Counted from the stretch's first letter, positions 27,037 through 35,378 are shown. The stretch: DNA of 46,293 nucleotides from Candidatus Zixiibacteriota bacterium (GCA_014730345.1 WJIJ01000074.1:1-46293); one strand, 5' to 3'. Notes: a model not told the origin generated them from the sequence alone. Made by a program: numbers and translations.

Positions 27037-27906
27037 ATGAAGAAAATTGGGATTACAGCGAATATAAAAAGGCCTCAAACATCTGAGGCCATCAGGAAGT
27101 TAATTGATTGGTTGGATGAACATGGCGGGGAGTATTATCTCGACATCCAGTTGAAAGATGTTATCGACTCCGCTGAAGCTTTAATTCCCAAAGAACAGTT
27201 AAGCGCAAAATGCGATTGCATCCTTTCCCTCGGCGGAGACGGCACCATGCTGGCTACCGCCCGGGCCGTGGGCAGTTCCGGAACTCCCATACTGGGAATA
27301 AACCTTGGTTCTCTTGGGTTTCTCACTCAACAGCCCGAAAAAGCGCTTATCAGTTCCCTTGAACAAATATTCAATGATAATTTCGAGATTGAAAAACGTA
27401 TGGTCCTGGAGGCCCGCACCGAACCCCCGGTGGATACCGGTAAGTTTTTTGCCTTAAACGATGTGGTTATAGACAGGGGAGCGGTTTCAAGGCTTATAAC
27501 AATAAATGTGGCTTCGAAGTATGAAGAGGTGAATTCCTACCGCGCAGATGGGCTGATAATCTCCACTCCTACCGGTTCTACGGCTTACAACCTTGCCGCC
27601 GGCGGTCCAATTGTCCACCCGGCAATGAACGCAATTATCATCTGTCCGATATGTCCCCATACCTTGACCCAGCGTCCATTGATACTGTCCGGCGATTTAA
27701 CGCTGGAAATGACCGTGGTCAATACCCCCGGCGTGGTTTCGCTGACCATTGACGGCCAATTGTCATATTCACTCGATTCCCATCATAAGGTTATTGTACG
27801 CGCCGCCGGGCATACCATTAACCTGATAAAATTCGAAGATTCATCATTCTTCGATGTCCTCCGCCACAAGCTTCATCTCGGTCGTTTTCCAAAAATAGGT
27901 ATATAG
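27037..27906 (+). CDS. nadK: NAD kinase
   Basis: A 289-residue cytosolic kinase producing NADP+ from NAD+. It has the GGDGT motif (CILSLGGDGTMLATARAVG) with the catalytic Asp, GINLGSLGFLTQ, LNDVVIDRGAVSRL, the second signature RADGLIISTPTGSTAYNLAA followed by GGP, and CPHTLTQRPLIL. The ATG immediately after the xseB stop was chosen; it gives MKKIGITANIK, the usual first strand. A 7-bp GC-rich hairpin (GGCCTCA / TGAGGCC) lies at codons 12-18. Confidence 0.96.
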   Translation: MKKIGITANIKRPQTSEAIRKLIDWLDEHGGEYYLDIQLKDVIDSAEALIPKEQLSAKCDCILSLGGDGTMLATARAVGSSGTPILGINLGSLGFLTQQPEKALISSLEQIFNDNFEIEKRMVLEARTEPPVDTGKFFALNDVVIDRGAVSRLITINVASKYEEVNSYRADGLIISTPTGSTAYNLAAGGPIVHPAMNAIIICPICPHTLTQRPLILSGDLTLEMTVVNTPGVVSLTIDGQLSYSLDSHHKVIVRAAGHTINLIKFEDSSFFDVLRHKLHLGRFPKIGI

Positions 27907-27935
27907 TTGCCGTAGATTCTCGTTTATGTTATATT
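27907..27935 (+). promoter_or_regulatory. Candidate sigma-70 promoter upstream of recN
   Basis: TTGCCG, 17 bases, TATATT in the 38-base gap after nadK. Its predicted start site is only a few bases before the recN ATG, which would leave almost no leader. Confidence 0.4.
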
Positions 27936-27944
27936 GGGATACGG

Positions 27945-29615
27945 ATGGCATATATGTTAAAACGTCTGCGCGTAAAGAATTTCGCATTAATAGAAAACCT
28001 TGACCTCGATTTTTCGGATAAGTTCAATGTACTTACCGGGGAAACCGGCGCCGGAAAATCGATTATAATCGGCGCGTTGAACCTGCTTTTCGGGGAGAGG
28101 GCGTCATCGGAGATGTTCCGCGAGGGCGCCGGTGAGTTGTTCGTCGAGGGGAATTTCGACAGCTCCGACTCCGAGGAAGGACTTATAATCCGCCGGGAGA
28201 TGCAGAGGGGCGGGCGAAGTTATGTTTTTATAAACGATAAGCAGGTTACCCTGCAGACCCTGCGCGAAACAATATCCGGCCTTGCCGAACTTATGGGGCA
28301 ACACCAGCATCAAACCCTTCTCAATCCTGCCAACCATGTGGAAATCCTCGACCGGTTTGGGGATATAGATCAGGAGTTGATTGATTTCCGTTCACATCTT
28401 AGCGGTTGGAAAGAGCTTAAACAGGAAATCGAGGAATTGACGGCTTCCCGAAGGGAACTTCTTCAGCGCGTTGATTTTCTCAAGTTTCAACTTTCGGAGA
28501 TTGATGGGGCAAACCTGCGTGAAGATGAGGAGGAAGAACTCAATCGCGAAAGGTCGATTCTAAAAAACGCGACTACCCTCAAGGAAGCCTCCGCTCAATT
28601 ATACTCCCTGCTTTATGATGATGAGAATTCGATTTACGAACTTTACAACAGGTGCCGGGAGCATTACCGGCGAATCACCGCTATCGATGATAATTTCCCG
28701 CTAAAAAGCGAGGATATGGACAACCTGGGGCTTCTTGCCGAGGAGTTGGGCAGGAGCGCGGCGAGCTACAGCGATGATATCGAAGACGATCCAAACAGGC
28801 TGGAGTGGATCGAGGAAAGGCTGGCGGAGATCGAAGCATTGAAGCATAAGTATGGAAAGGACGTTTCCGCCATTATCGAATACGCCCGGGAAATTGCCGG
28901 AGAAGTAGATATCTCCGAAAACTTCGACAGCCGGATAGAGGAACTCAGGGATGATTTGGCTAAACGCACGGCTGACCTTGTTGCAGTTGGTCTGCAACTT
29001 GGCAAAAAGCGTGAAAAAGCGGCGGAAAAACTCGCGGGCAGATTGAAGGAATCTCTGTCGATGATGGGCATGAAAAAGATGCAGTTCGCGGCCCGCTTTG
29101 AACCCCCTGATACCGGTGAAAGGATTGAGCACGATGAAGTGGAATATACAGTAAACGAGGACGGCCTGACCACACCGGAGTTTTTCATCGCGCCTAATAT
29201 CGGTGAAGGTTTGAAACCGCTTCGCAAGATAGCTTCCGGCGGGGAGATATCACGTATAATGCTGGCCATAAAAACCGCGCTGGCTGAAAAAGATAAAGTG
29301 CGCCTGCTTATTTTCGATGAGGTTGACACCGGCATCGGCGGCGATATCGCCAACAAGGTCGGACGTTTGCTCAAGGAGCTTGCCGGGAGCCACCAGGTAA
29401 TATGTATAACTCACCTTCAGCAGATAGCATCACTGGCGGATGAACATTTCTGTGTCGCCAAGAAAATGAGCCAAAAACGCACGTTAACATTCGTGAAAAA
29501 ACTCGAGGGTGAGGAGCGGATATCGGAGATAGCTCGCTTGATATCCGGAGATTCCCAATCATCCACTTCGAGGGAATTCGCCGAGAAACTTCTTTCTAAA
29601 TCTGACAGGGAATAA
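27945..29615 (+). CDS. recN: DNA repair protein RecN
   Basis: SMC-like ATPase of 556 residues for double-strand break repair. N-terminal half-site LKRLRVKNFALIENLDLDF and Walker A GETGAGKSI; QHQHQTLLNP; a long central coiled coil (about 150-380, rich in Glu, Leu and Arg); then the C-terminal half-site with IASGGEISRIMLAIKTAL (ABC signature), Walker B LLIFDEVDTGIGGDIANKVG and the His switch in ICITHLQQIASLADEHF. An ATG three codons further in (MLKRLRVKN) is also a possible start. pgsA begins one base after the stop. Confidence 0.97.
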   Translation: MAYMLKRLRVKNFALIENLDLDFSDKFNVLTGETGAGKSIIIGALNLLFGERASSEMFREGAGELFVEGNFDSSDSEEGLIIRREMQRGGRSYVFINDKQVTLQTLRETISGLAELMGQHQHQTLLNPANHVEILDRFGDIDQELIDFRSHLSGWKELKQEIEELTASRRELLQRVDFLKFQLSEIDGANLREDEEEELNRERSILKNATTLKEASAQLYSLLYDDENSIYELYNRCREHYRRITAIDDNFPLKSEDMDNLGLLAEELGRSAASYSDDIEDDPNRLEWIEERLAEIEALKHKYGKDVSAIIEYAREIAGEVDISENFDSRIEELRDDLAKRTADLVAVGLQLGKKREKAAEKLAGRLKESLSMMGMKKMQFAARFEPPDTGERIEHDEVEYTVNEDGLTTPEFFIAPNIGEGLKPLRKIASGGEISRIMLAIKTALAEKDKVRLLIFDEVDTGIGGDIANKVGRLLKELAGSHQVICITHLQQIASLADEHFCVAKKMSQKRTLTFVKKLEGEERISEIARLISGDSQSSTSREFAEKLLSKSDRE

Positions 29616-29616
29616 T

Positions 29617-30180
29617 ATGTCCAGGGTGAAGGGGCCATTTTTAACTATTCCCAACGCGGTTACTATACTTAGAGGAATTTTGGTCGTTCCGGCCATATAC
29701 CTGTGGGTACAGGGAACTCCATCGGGAATGAGCATCGCTATAATCCTCGGGATTATAATTATTGCCTCCGATATTTTCGATGGCTACATAGCCCGCAAAA
29801 CAGGTTCGGTTACCGACTGGGGCAAGGTATTGGATCCCCTAATAGATAAATTCTGCATCCTCGCCGTTGTGGTTATGGCTGTTATTTATAAAGGTTTCCC
29901 CCTTTACGCGGCGATAATAATCGTAGGGAGGGATGTTTTGATAGTACTTGCCGGCGTGATTCTTTTTAAAAAGCGTCATAAGCCGTCAGCAGCCCATCCA
30001 ATAGGCAAATGGACGGCGTTTATAATTGCGGTAACTTTGCTGAGTTATTTTCTGGACATGGATTCTATTAAGGAATATTTATTGATATTATCGCTTATTA
30101 TGGTCTTCATTTCCGGGGGCTTCTATTTTTTCCGGGCGCTGAAAATGTACAGGGAACCAACTAAATACGGGGATGAATGA
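29617..30180 (+). CDS. pgsA: CDP-diacylglycerol--glycerol-3-phosphate 3-phosphatidyltransferase (CDP-alcohol phosphatidyltransferase family)
   Basis: A 187-residue membrane enzyme of phosphatidylglycerol synthesis. It shows the complete CDP-alcohol phosphotransferase signature DGx2ARx8Gx3Dx3D: D-G-Y-I-A-R, then G-K-V-L-D-P-L-I-D. The N-terminus (LTIPNAVTILRGILVVPA) is the typical PgsA opening, and about six hydrophobic segments are visible. Substrate is inferred as glycerol 3-phosphate from the overall match and the presence of gpsA/plsY in the same run; another alcohol cannot be ruled out. Overlaps the cyclase gene by four bases. Confidence 0.9.
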   Translation: MSRVKGPFLTIPNAVTILRGILVVPAIYLWVQGTPSGMSIAIILGIIIIASDIFDGYIARKTGSVTDWGKVLDPLIDKFCILAVVVMAVIYKGFPLYAAIIIVGRDVLIVLAGVILFKKRHKPSAAHPIGKWTAFIIAVTLLSYFLDMDSIKEYLLILSLIMVFISGGFYFFRALKMYREPTKYGDE

Positions 30181-32303
30181 GCAAGCGTAATAAAAACCTG
30201 TGGGGTTTGGCGGCGGGATTTTTATCCGTACTGATTGTCGTGGTACTCAGTGAGAGTTTACTGTATGATATCGTCGCTTCATTTGAGTCCAAGACCCTTG
30301 ACTGGAGATTCGTGTACCGTGAACGTATGCGCGATGAACGCCCCCCCATTGAGGATATCGTTGTAGTCGATATCGATGAAAGAAGCCTCGAGAAATACGG
30401 CCAGTTTCCATGGTCGAGAGGTTACCACGCTGATTTAATCGAATATCTTATTGAAGACGGAGCCCTCGGAGTAGCATTCGATATTCAGTTTTTCGACGCG
30501 CCCGATGATTCCGCGGGCAATACACGGTTCGTCTCCGCTGTTAAAAATACTGGAATGGTAATAAACGCGGTAGCGCTGTACCCTGAGGACAAAGAACGTT
30601 TCCGCTACCGGATGCAGACCAACCCTTATGAGAAATACATTCCAGATGCTGTAGGATTTGAAGACCTTAAACCCGTACAATTTGAAAGGGTGGACGGTCC
30701 TTCGATGGAACTTGCTAAAGCCTCTGCCGCCCTCGGATTCGTTAATTTTATCCCTGACCTCGATGGGGTTACCCGCAGATTACCTCTGGCGCTAAAAGCG
30801 GCTGATGATATTTTCTTTTCGCTTTCAATTTCCGCCGTCCACGCGCTCGTAAACGGCTATCAACTCGGTGCCCTCAGATATAAAGACGGATTTCTATTTC
30901 CATCGGAAGACATTGCCGTTCCCGTCGATGAGTACGGCAATTTTATTATCAACTATGTCGGACCGCCGAAAAGCTTCCGTTATATTTCATATTACGATGT
31001 CCGCGAACAACGCCTCCCGCCCGGCTATTTCGAGGGCAGATTTGTTTTGGTAGGCACATCAGCGCGAGGGCTTTCTGATTTAAAGATTACTCCGCTTTCC
31101 AATGAATTCCCCGGAGTTGAGATTCACGCCAATGTTATGTACAACATCCTGACCGGGGATTACCTGCGTAAACTGTCCCCATGGATACTCTTGCCGATTA
31201 TAGCGCTTGTTAACCTTATCCTTGGATTAGTCTTCTACCGGAGCGGGCCATTCTGGGGAATTGGACTTTTTATACTCTGCTCGGTTGGATATTTCATCTT
31301 CGTAATTCTCATGTTTAACAACAACTCCCTTGAAGTTGACCTGGTAAGGCCGATTTTCCTGTTTTCACTAACATATATACTGGTAGTTGTTCATCGTTAC
31401 TTTGGAGAGGAGCAGGAGAAGAAACGTTACCGGGGAATCCTCCAGCATTATGTCGCTCCCACGGTGGTCAAGCACATAGTCGATAATATCGAACAGTTTA
31501 AGCTGGGCGGTGAATCCCGTGAATTGACCATGCTCTTCTCCGACATCGAAGGTTTTACCGAGATTTCCGAGAAATTGACCGCCCCTCAGCTCGTTTCATT
31601 CCTGAATGAATATACCACCATCCAGACCGAAGCCGTCTTCGAATATTATGGCACCCTCGACAAATATATAGGCGACGCCCTCGTGGTAATTTTCGGCGCC
31701 CCCGAGTTTCACCTGGAGGTCAACTATGCCGAATGCGCGTGCCGAGCCGCCTTAAAGATGTCCGAAAACGACAAAAAAATTTCCGGAAAATTCAAGAACA
31801 TGGGAGTCGGGAATGTCCATACCCGAATCGGAATTAACACTGGCGAAGTTGTCGTAGGCAACATGGGTTCCAATATAAGGTTTTCCTATACCGTAATCGG
31901 CGACCATGTCAATCTCGCCTCCCGGCTGGAAGGTTTGAATAAGGAATACCGTACCGATATTATTATATCCGAAATGGTGCGCCAGTATACTTCGAAAGCC
32001 TTCATAACCCGCGAACTGGACCTGGTGAAGGTTAAAGGCCGCTCCAAACCGGTAAGGATTTACGAATTAGTAAAATACGGCGAGATGGATAGCGAAACCG
32101 AGAAATTTCTGAAAGCCTTTTCAAAAGCATTGGGATACTACCGCCAGCGCCAGTTCGATAATGCCTGCGAAGCCTTCAAAAAAGTTCTCGAAATCCATTC
32201 TGATGACGGTCCCGCGCAGGTTTTTTCCGAAAGATGCCGCATCCTCGCTCAAAACCCGCCGCCGGAGGATTGGGACGGAGTATGGGTCATGCGCACAAAA
32301 TAA
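30177..32303 (+). CDS. CHASE2-domain class III adenylate cyclase
   Basis: A 708-residue membrane signalling enzyme. After a transmembrane helix (about 10-28) comes a periplasmic CHASE2 sensor (about 30-330: TLDWRFVYRERMR, VVVDIDERSLEKYGQFPWSR, GALGVAFDIQFFD, PGVEIHANVMYNIL), then three transmembrane helices (about 335-405) and a catalytic domain from about 440. Metal-binding Asp456 (FSDIEGFTEIS) and Asp500 (DKYIGDALVVIFG) are present, as are transition-state N579 and R583. Lys496 and Thr572 occupy the purine-specificity positions, the class IIIb adenylate cyclase pattern. A TPR-like helical tail follows (KALGYYRQRQFDNACEAFKK). cAMP production is therefore likely; the ligand of the sensor is unknown. 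Confidence 0.92.
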   Translation: MSKRNKNLWGLAAGFLSVLIVVVLSESLLYDIVASFESKTLDWRFVYRERMRDERPPIEDIVVVDIDERSLEKYGQFPWSRGYHADLIEYLIEDGALGVAFDIQFFDAPDDSAGNTRFVSAVKNTGMVINAVALYPEDKERFRYRMQTNPYEKYIPDAVGFEDLKPVQFERVDGPSMELAKASAALGFVNFIPDLDGVTRRLPLALKAADDIFFSLSISAVHALVNGYQLGALRYKDGFLFPSEDIAVPVDEYGNFIINYVGPPKSFRYISYYDVREQRLPPGYFEGRFVLVGTSARGLSDLKITPLSNEFPGVEIHANVMYNILTGDYLRKLSPWILLPIIALVNLILGLVFYRSGPFWGIGLFILCSVGYFIFVILMFNNNSLEVDLVRPIFLFSLTYILVVVHRYFGEEQEKKRYRGILQHYVAPTVVKHIVDNIEQFKLGGESRELTMLFSDIEGFTEISEKLTAPQLVSFLNEYTTIQTEAVFEYYGTLDKYIGDALVVIFGAPEFHLEVNYAECACRAALKMSENDKKISGKFKNMGVGNVHTRIGINTGEVVVGNMGSNIRFSYTVIGDHVNLASRLEGLNKEYRTDIIISEMVRQYTSKAFITRELDLVKVKGRSKPVRIYELVKYGEMDSETEKFLKAFSKALGYYRQRQFDNACEAFKKVLEIHSDDGPAQVFSERCRILAQNPPPEDWDGVWVMRTK

Positions 32304-32312
32304 AAATTTATG

Positions 32313-32341
32313 TTGCATTGCATAATAAATCATGCTATAAT
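32313..32341 (+). promoter_or_regulatory. Sigma-70 type promoter of the DUF4013 gene
   Basis: TTGCAT, 17-base spacer, perfect TATAAT, 26 bases before the ATG, which has its own strong AGGAGG ribosome site. Good candidate for a separate transcript from the upstream cyclase. Confidence 0.65.
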
Positions 32342-32367
32342 TGAAAAAATGAAAATCAGGAGGATAT

Positions 32368-33018
32368 ATGGATAATTTAGGAAGAGCTTTCACATTTATG
32401 TTCGAGGATAAAAGTTGGCCCGGTAAGGTACTTCTGGGCGGTGTTTTTGTCCTTTTGTCGAGTATTCTGATAGGAATACCTTTCGTGGTCGGTTACCTGC
32501 TGGAATTAGCGCGGAGAGCCTACGAGGGCAACGAAGTCCCTCTGCCGGAATGGGATAACATGGGTGACAAATTCACCCAGGGATTGATTTTCTCGATCAT
32601 ATTATTGATTTACAGTATCCCCGGCATAATTCTGCAGGTTGTTCCATGCCTCGGCACCTGTCTTGGAGGCATCTACGCCATAGCGGTTGCCCTTGTTCTG
32701 CCACACCTGATGGTGCGATTCGCCGTTAATCGTGATTTCAATGAAGCTTTTAAATTCGAAGCCTTATTCGATTTCGTCAAGGAAAACATCGGCGACATAG
32801 TAATCGTAGTTCTGATAGCCCTCGGTATGCATATCATATCCTGGTTTGGCGTTATCCTGTTGGTCATCGGTGTCTTTTTCACCCTCTTCTGGGCATGCCT
32901 GGGCAAAGCGTACCTCTTTGGCAAATTGATGCAGAAGGTCGATTCAGTAGCTGTCGTGGTCGAGGAGACGACTACCGATACCCCCGACAGCGAAGGCGGA
33001 GAGACGACTGAACGGTAA
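32368..33018 (+). CDS. DUF4013-like polytopic membrane protein
   Basis: A 216-residue membrane protein of unknown function resembling the DUF4013 family: an N-terminal amphipathic segment (AFTFMFEDKSWPGKVLLGG) followed by hydrophobic segments at about 23-45, 70-120 and 140-185, separated by the polar loop RRAYEGNEVPLPEWDNM, which with its PLPEWD core is the clearest family mark. The last ~25 residues are a low-complexity Val/Thr/Glu tail. A GGAGG site precedes the ATG. It probably shares a transcript with the following DUF2085 frame. Confidence 0.8.
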   Translation: MDNLGRAFTFMFEDKSWPGKVLLGGVFVLLSSILIGIPFVVGYLLELARRAYEGNEVPLPEWDNMGDKFTQGLIFSIILLIYSIPGIILQVVPCLGTCLGGIYAIAVALVLPHLMVRFAVNRDFNEAFKFEALFDFVKENIGDIVIVVLIALGMHIISWFGVILLVIGVFFTLFWACLGKAYLFGKLMQKVDSVAVVVEETTTDTPDSEGGETTER

Positions 33019-33148
33019 ACAGAGTAAAAGTCTGGCAAGGGCTGAACGCGTTAGCGAAAACCTGGCCGGTCTGATTGTAAAAAGCTCTTCGACAATTGTT
33101 ACAATATTAGTTTTCCTCCCCCTGTTTGGCTTTTTAGCTGAACCGGTA

Positions 33149-33541
33149 TTGCGGCAATGGGGATACATATACACAGCCGGCCTCCTGCGGTCGGCTTTTT
33201 CGTTAAATTGCCACCAGATACCATCGAGATGCCCTTCCCTGTGGGGAATTCCAGCGATTATATGTTTTCGATGCTTAGGCTTTTACATCGGCGTGGTTGC
33301 CGGATGGTCTTCGGCGCTAATCCTGAAACCATCGGCTATAAAAAGGGCGGCGCTTTTTACTTTAGCCGCGTTCGCGGTTAATGGTATCGATGCTCTCGGC
33401 ATCGGATTGTCTTTGTGGGACTGGAATAATTGGGTCAGGTTTGGACTGGGGTTCGCCGCTGGAATAGGACCGGGTTTTATACTGATGGCCGGTGTTCGGG
33501 AGGCATCGAAACGATATTTATCTAAACCCGGCGATGTATGA
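33149..33541 (+). CDS. DUF2085 family membrane protein, start uncertain
   Basis: The frame encodes the DUF2085 hallmark: SLNCHQIPSRCPSLWGI followed by CFRCLGFYIGVVAGW, with Cys and His residues that could bind metal, and three or more membrane helices. The given start is a TTG, giving 130 residues. The frame is open 198 bases further upstream and there encodes another likely transmembrane segment (TIVTILVFLPLFGFLAEPVL) that family members normally have, but no ATG, GTG or TTG lies there; only CTG or ATT could serve. So either initiation is at a rare codon or the 5' end is altered. Its 3' end overlaps the convergent prepilin peptidase gene by 24 bases. Confidence 0.75.
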   Translation: MRQWGYIYTAGLLRSAFSLNCHQIPSRCPSLWGIPAIICFRCLGFYIGVVAGWSSALILKPSAIKRAALFTLAAFAVNGIDALGIGLSLWDWNNWVRFGLGFAAGIGPGFILMAGVREASKRYLSKPGDV

Positions 33542-34288
33542 TAAATACAAACCGATTATATCATTTCCCCAGAAATATGAAATTATAGCCCCAATCGCCA
33601 GGAACGGGCCATAAGGTATACGCCTTGTTTCGTCATCCCTGGAAAGCAGAGCCAGCATAAGCATTCCGCCCACAGCCCCTACGAACGATGAAATTACCAA
33701 TGTTAAAAGAACGCCTTGCCATCCAACAAACGCGCCGATCAGGGCCGCCAGCTTGATATCCCCTCCGCCCATACTTTCCTTTTTAAATACAAAATCGCCG
33801 ACTATCGCGATTATATATAATGTAACCCCGCCGGCTAAAAATCCGATTAGCGATTGCCAGATATCGATTCCTCCGGGCAGTAATGAAAACCCTATGCCCA
33901 GAATCATCCCCGGATAGGTAATCCTGTCCGGTATTATGTAATAATCGAGGTCGATAAATGTTACCACAAGGCATATCGATACCAGAAATATAGCCGGAAT
34001 TAACTGGAGGTTGAATCCCACATGGTAAAAAGAGAGCCAGAATAAAAACGCGGTCAATGCTTCAATAAATGGATAGCGGAGACTGATTTTCTTTCCGCAG
34101 AAACGGCATTTGCCCCGAAGAAAGATATAGCTTAAAATTGGAATGTTATCATAAGCCCGCACCGGCTCACTGCATTTAGGGCAATGAGAGCCGGGCGTGA
34201 GTATGGATTGATTATTGGGCAGTCTGAATATCACAACATTAAAGAAACTGCCCAGGATCAATCCGAAAGCTATCACTATATAAGGCAT
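33518..34288 (-). CDS. pilD: Prepilin peptidase / N-methyltransferase (A24 family, PilD-like)
   Basis: A 256-residue inner-membrane aspartic protease that removes the leader from type IV prepilins and methylates the new N-terminus. It has the methyltransferase opening IVIAFGLILGSFFNVVIFRL, two CxxC pairs (C36/C39 and C61/C64) framing YDNIPILSYIFLRGKC, then FIDLDYYIIPD with candidate catalytic Asp residues and GGGDIKLAALIGAF with Asp177 of the GxGD motif. About eight transmembrane helices. An in-frame TTG eight codons upstream is a less likely start. Its natural substrates, three prepilins, are encoded immediately upstream on the same strand. Confidence 0.95.
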   Translation of the reverse strand: MPYIVIAFGLILGSFFNVVIFRLPNNQSILTPGSHCPKCSEPVRAYDNIPILSYIFLRGKCRFCGKKISLRYPFIEALTAFLFWLSFYHVGFNLQLIPAIFLVSICLVVTFIDLDYYIIPDRITYPGMILGIGFSLLPGGIDIWQSLIGFLAGGVTLYIIAIVGDFVFKKESMGGGDIKLAALIGAFVGWQGVLLTLVISSFVGAVGGMLMLALLSRDDETRRIPYGPFLAIGAIISYFWGNDIIGLYLSYIAGFR

Positions 34289-34321
34289 GAAATTGTCTGC
34301 TATAGGACACAAAACAATCGA

Positions 34322-34350
34322 ATTGTATATTAAGTATTTAGTTCGGTCAA
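34322..34350 (-). promoter_or_regulatory. Sigma-70 type promoter of the prepilin peptidase gene
   Basis: On the minus strand TTGACC, 17 bases, TACAAT, between the end of the first pilin gene and the peptidase start. It would allow peptidase expression independent of the sigma-54 pilin promoter. Confidence 0.6.
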
Positions 34351-34365
34351 CATAAAATAAAATTA

Positions 34366-34794
34366 TCAGCTGTCAACGTCGTTAGTGGTATTAACCAGCG
34401 CGCCGGTCTGATCGATAGTCCATACGTCATTGGTTGCGTCGTCGTCAAGATTCGCGGTGGCTGTACACGTAAAAGCATTCACCGCGGCGACCATTGCGTA
34501 ACTGTACCGCGCGCCTGGTTGAATCTGCACGCCGATTGTACCGAAAGCGTTAGGCGCCCCCGATGACGCGGTTAAACCGTTGCATACGTAGGTGTCATAT
34601 TCCTGGCGGTATGCCCTCTGCATTGAATAAATCTGCTTTAATAATTGCTTTGCTTCGGTTTGTTTTGATTTAACAGTTGATTGCATGAAACGCGGTATCG
34701 CCAAAGCTGAAAGAATACCGATGATAACAACGACTATCATTAATTCGATTAATGTAAACCCTTTCTGCTGATTTACTTTTTCCCGTTTACCCAT
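34366..34794 (-). CDS. Type IV prepilin-like protein (tandem copy A)
   Basis: A 142-residue class III prepilin. Leader MGKREKVNQQKG is followed by the mature start FTLIELMIVVVIIGILSALA (cleavage G12/F13; Glu at mature position 5; the Pro of IPRF retained). The C-terminal domain contains TYVCNGLTASSG, FTCTATANLDDD and ends TNDVWTIDQTGALVNTTN plus DVDS, with two Cys that could form a disulfide. It is about 84% identical to the next pilin by eye. The start chosen has a GAGGAG site; an upstream frame would add residues that overlap a terminator. It is likely transcribed by read-through from the upstream pilin. Confidence 0.94.
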   Translation of the reverse strand: MGKREKVNQQKGFTLIELMIVVVIIGILSALAIPRFMQSTVKSKQTEAKQLLKQIYSMQRAYRQEYDTYVCNGLTASSGAPNAFGTIGVQIQPGARYSYAMVAAVNAFTCTATANLDDDATNDVWTIDQTGALVNTTNDVDS

Positions 34795-34827
34795 TTTAAT
34801 CTCCTCGTTAATATTTTCCTGCATATT

Positions 34828-34856
34828 AAAAAAAGCCGGAGCGTATTGCCCCGGCT
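34828..34856 (-). terminator. Intrinsic terminator between the two tandem pilin genes
   Basis: On the minus strand a 9-bp stem (AGCCGGGGC / GCTCCGGCT with one G-U pair), five-base loop, then seven T. It follows the upstream pilin stop by 26 bases and lies before the ribosome site of the downstream copy, so it could reduce expression of that copy. Confidence 0.85.
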
Positions 34857-34882
34857 CTGTAAACCATTGCGTCGCCATTCGA

Positions 34883-35314
34883 TTAACTGTCGACGTCGTT
34901 GGTGGTGCAGGTCAAAGCGCCAGTCTGGTCAATGGTCCAGACATCGTTGGTAACGTCATCGTCAAGGTTACCGGTGGCGGTACAGGTAAATGTGTTCTGA
35001 GCGGCAACCATTGCATAGGTGTAACGGGCGCTGGACTGGATTTCCACGCCGAGAGTAGTAAAGCCGTTCGGGGCGCCCGAGGACGCGGATAAACCGTTAC
35101 AGGCATAAGTGTCGAACTCCTGGCGATAAGCGCGCTGCATTGTGTAAATCTGCTTTAAGAGCTGTTTGGCTTCCGACTGCTTGGACTTGGTTGTAGCCTG
35201 CATAAATCTCGGAATAGCGAGGGCGGCCAAAATACCGATGATGACCACGACGATCATCAGCTCGATAAGTGTGAAACCCTTCTGGTTCTTTTTGGATCTG
35301 ATTTTACTAAGCAT
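34883..35314 (-). CDS. Type IV prepilin-like protein (tandem copy B, probable major pilin)
   Basis: A 143-residue prepilin: leader MLSKIRSKKNQKG, then mature FTLIELMIVVVIIGILAALA with Glu5 and the IPRF turn. The long N-terminal helix runs to about residue 65 (KQLLKQIYTMQRAYRQEFDT), then a small globular head with three Cys (ACNG, FTCTAT, LTCTT) and the motif TNDVWTIDQTGAL. It sits directly behind a sigma-54 promoter and has a strong AGGAGAGG ribosome site, so it is the best candidate for the main filament subunit. It is closely related to the copy downstream, indicating recent duplication. Confidence 0.95.
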   Translation of the reverse strand: MLSKIRSKKNQKGFTLIELMIVVVIIGILAALAIPRFMQATTKSKQSEAKQLLKQIYTMQRAYRQEFDTYACNGLSASSGAPNGFTTLGVEIQSSARYTYAMVAAQNTFTCTATGNLDDDVTNDVWTIDQTGALTCTTNDVDS

Positions 35315-35362
35315 CTCACCTCTCCTTTTGTTTAGTTCGGTTTTAAGCTTCGCGGCTATTCG

Positions 35363-35378
35363 CGCAACGCGCGTGCCG
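35363..35378 (-). promoter_or_regulatory. Sigma-54 (RpoN) promoter of the pilin gene
   Basis: On the minus strand the sequence reads CGGCAC, five bases, TTGCG: invariant GG at -24 and GC at -12 with correct spacing, differing from consensus only at the first T. The predicted start site would be near 35352, giving a leader of about 37 bases. An NtrC-type activator is encoded in the same cluster. Confidence 0.75.

Noticed and set aside
28766-29374. 202-codon open frame on the minus strand within recN
   Set aside because: Antisense to the conserved C-terminal half of recN; Ser-rich composition is a mirror of recN codons.
34883-35314. Conductive (e-pilin) subunit, given multiheme cytochromes nearby
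   Set aside because: Mature length of about 130 residues with a full globular head is unlike the short truncated pilins linked with that proposal.
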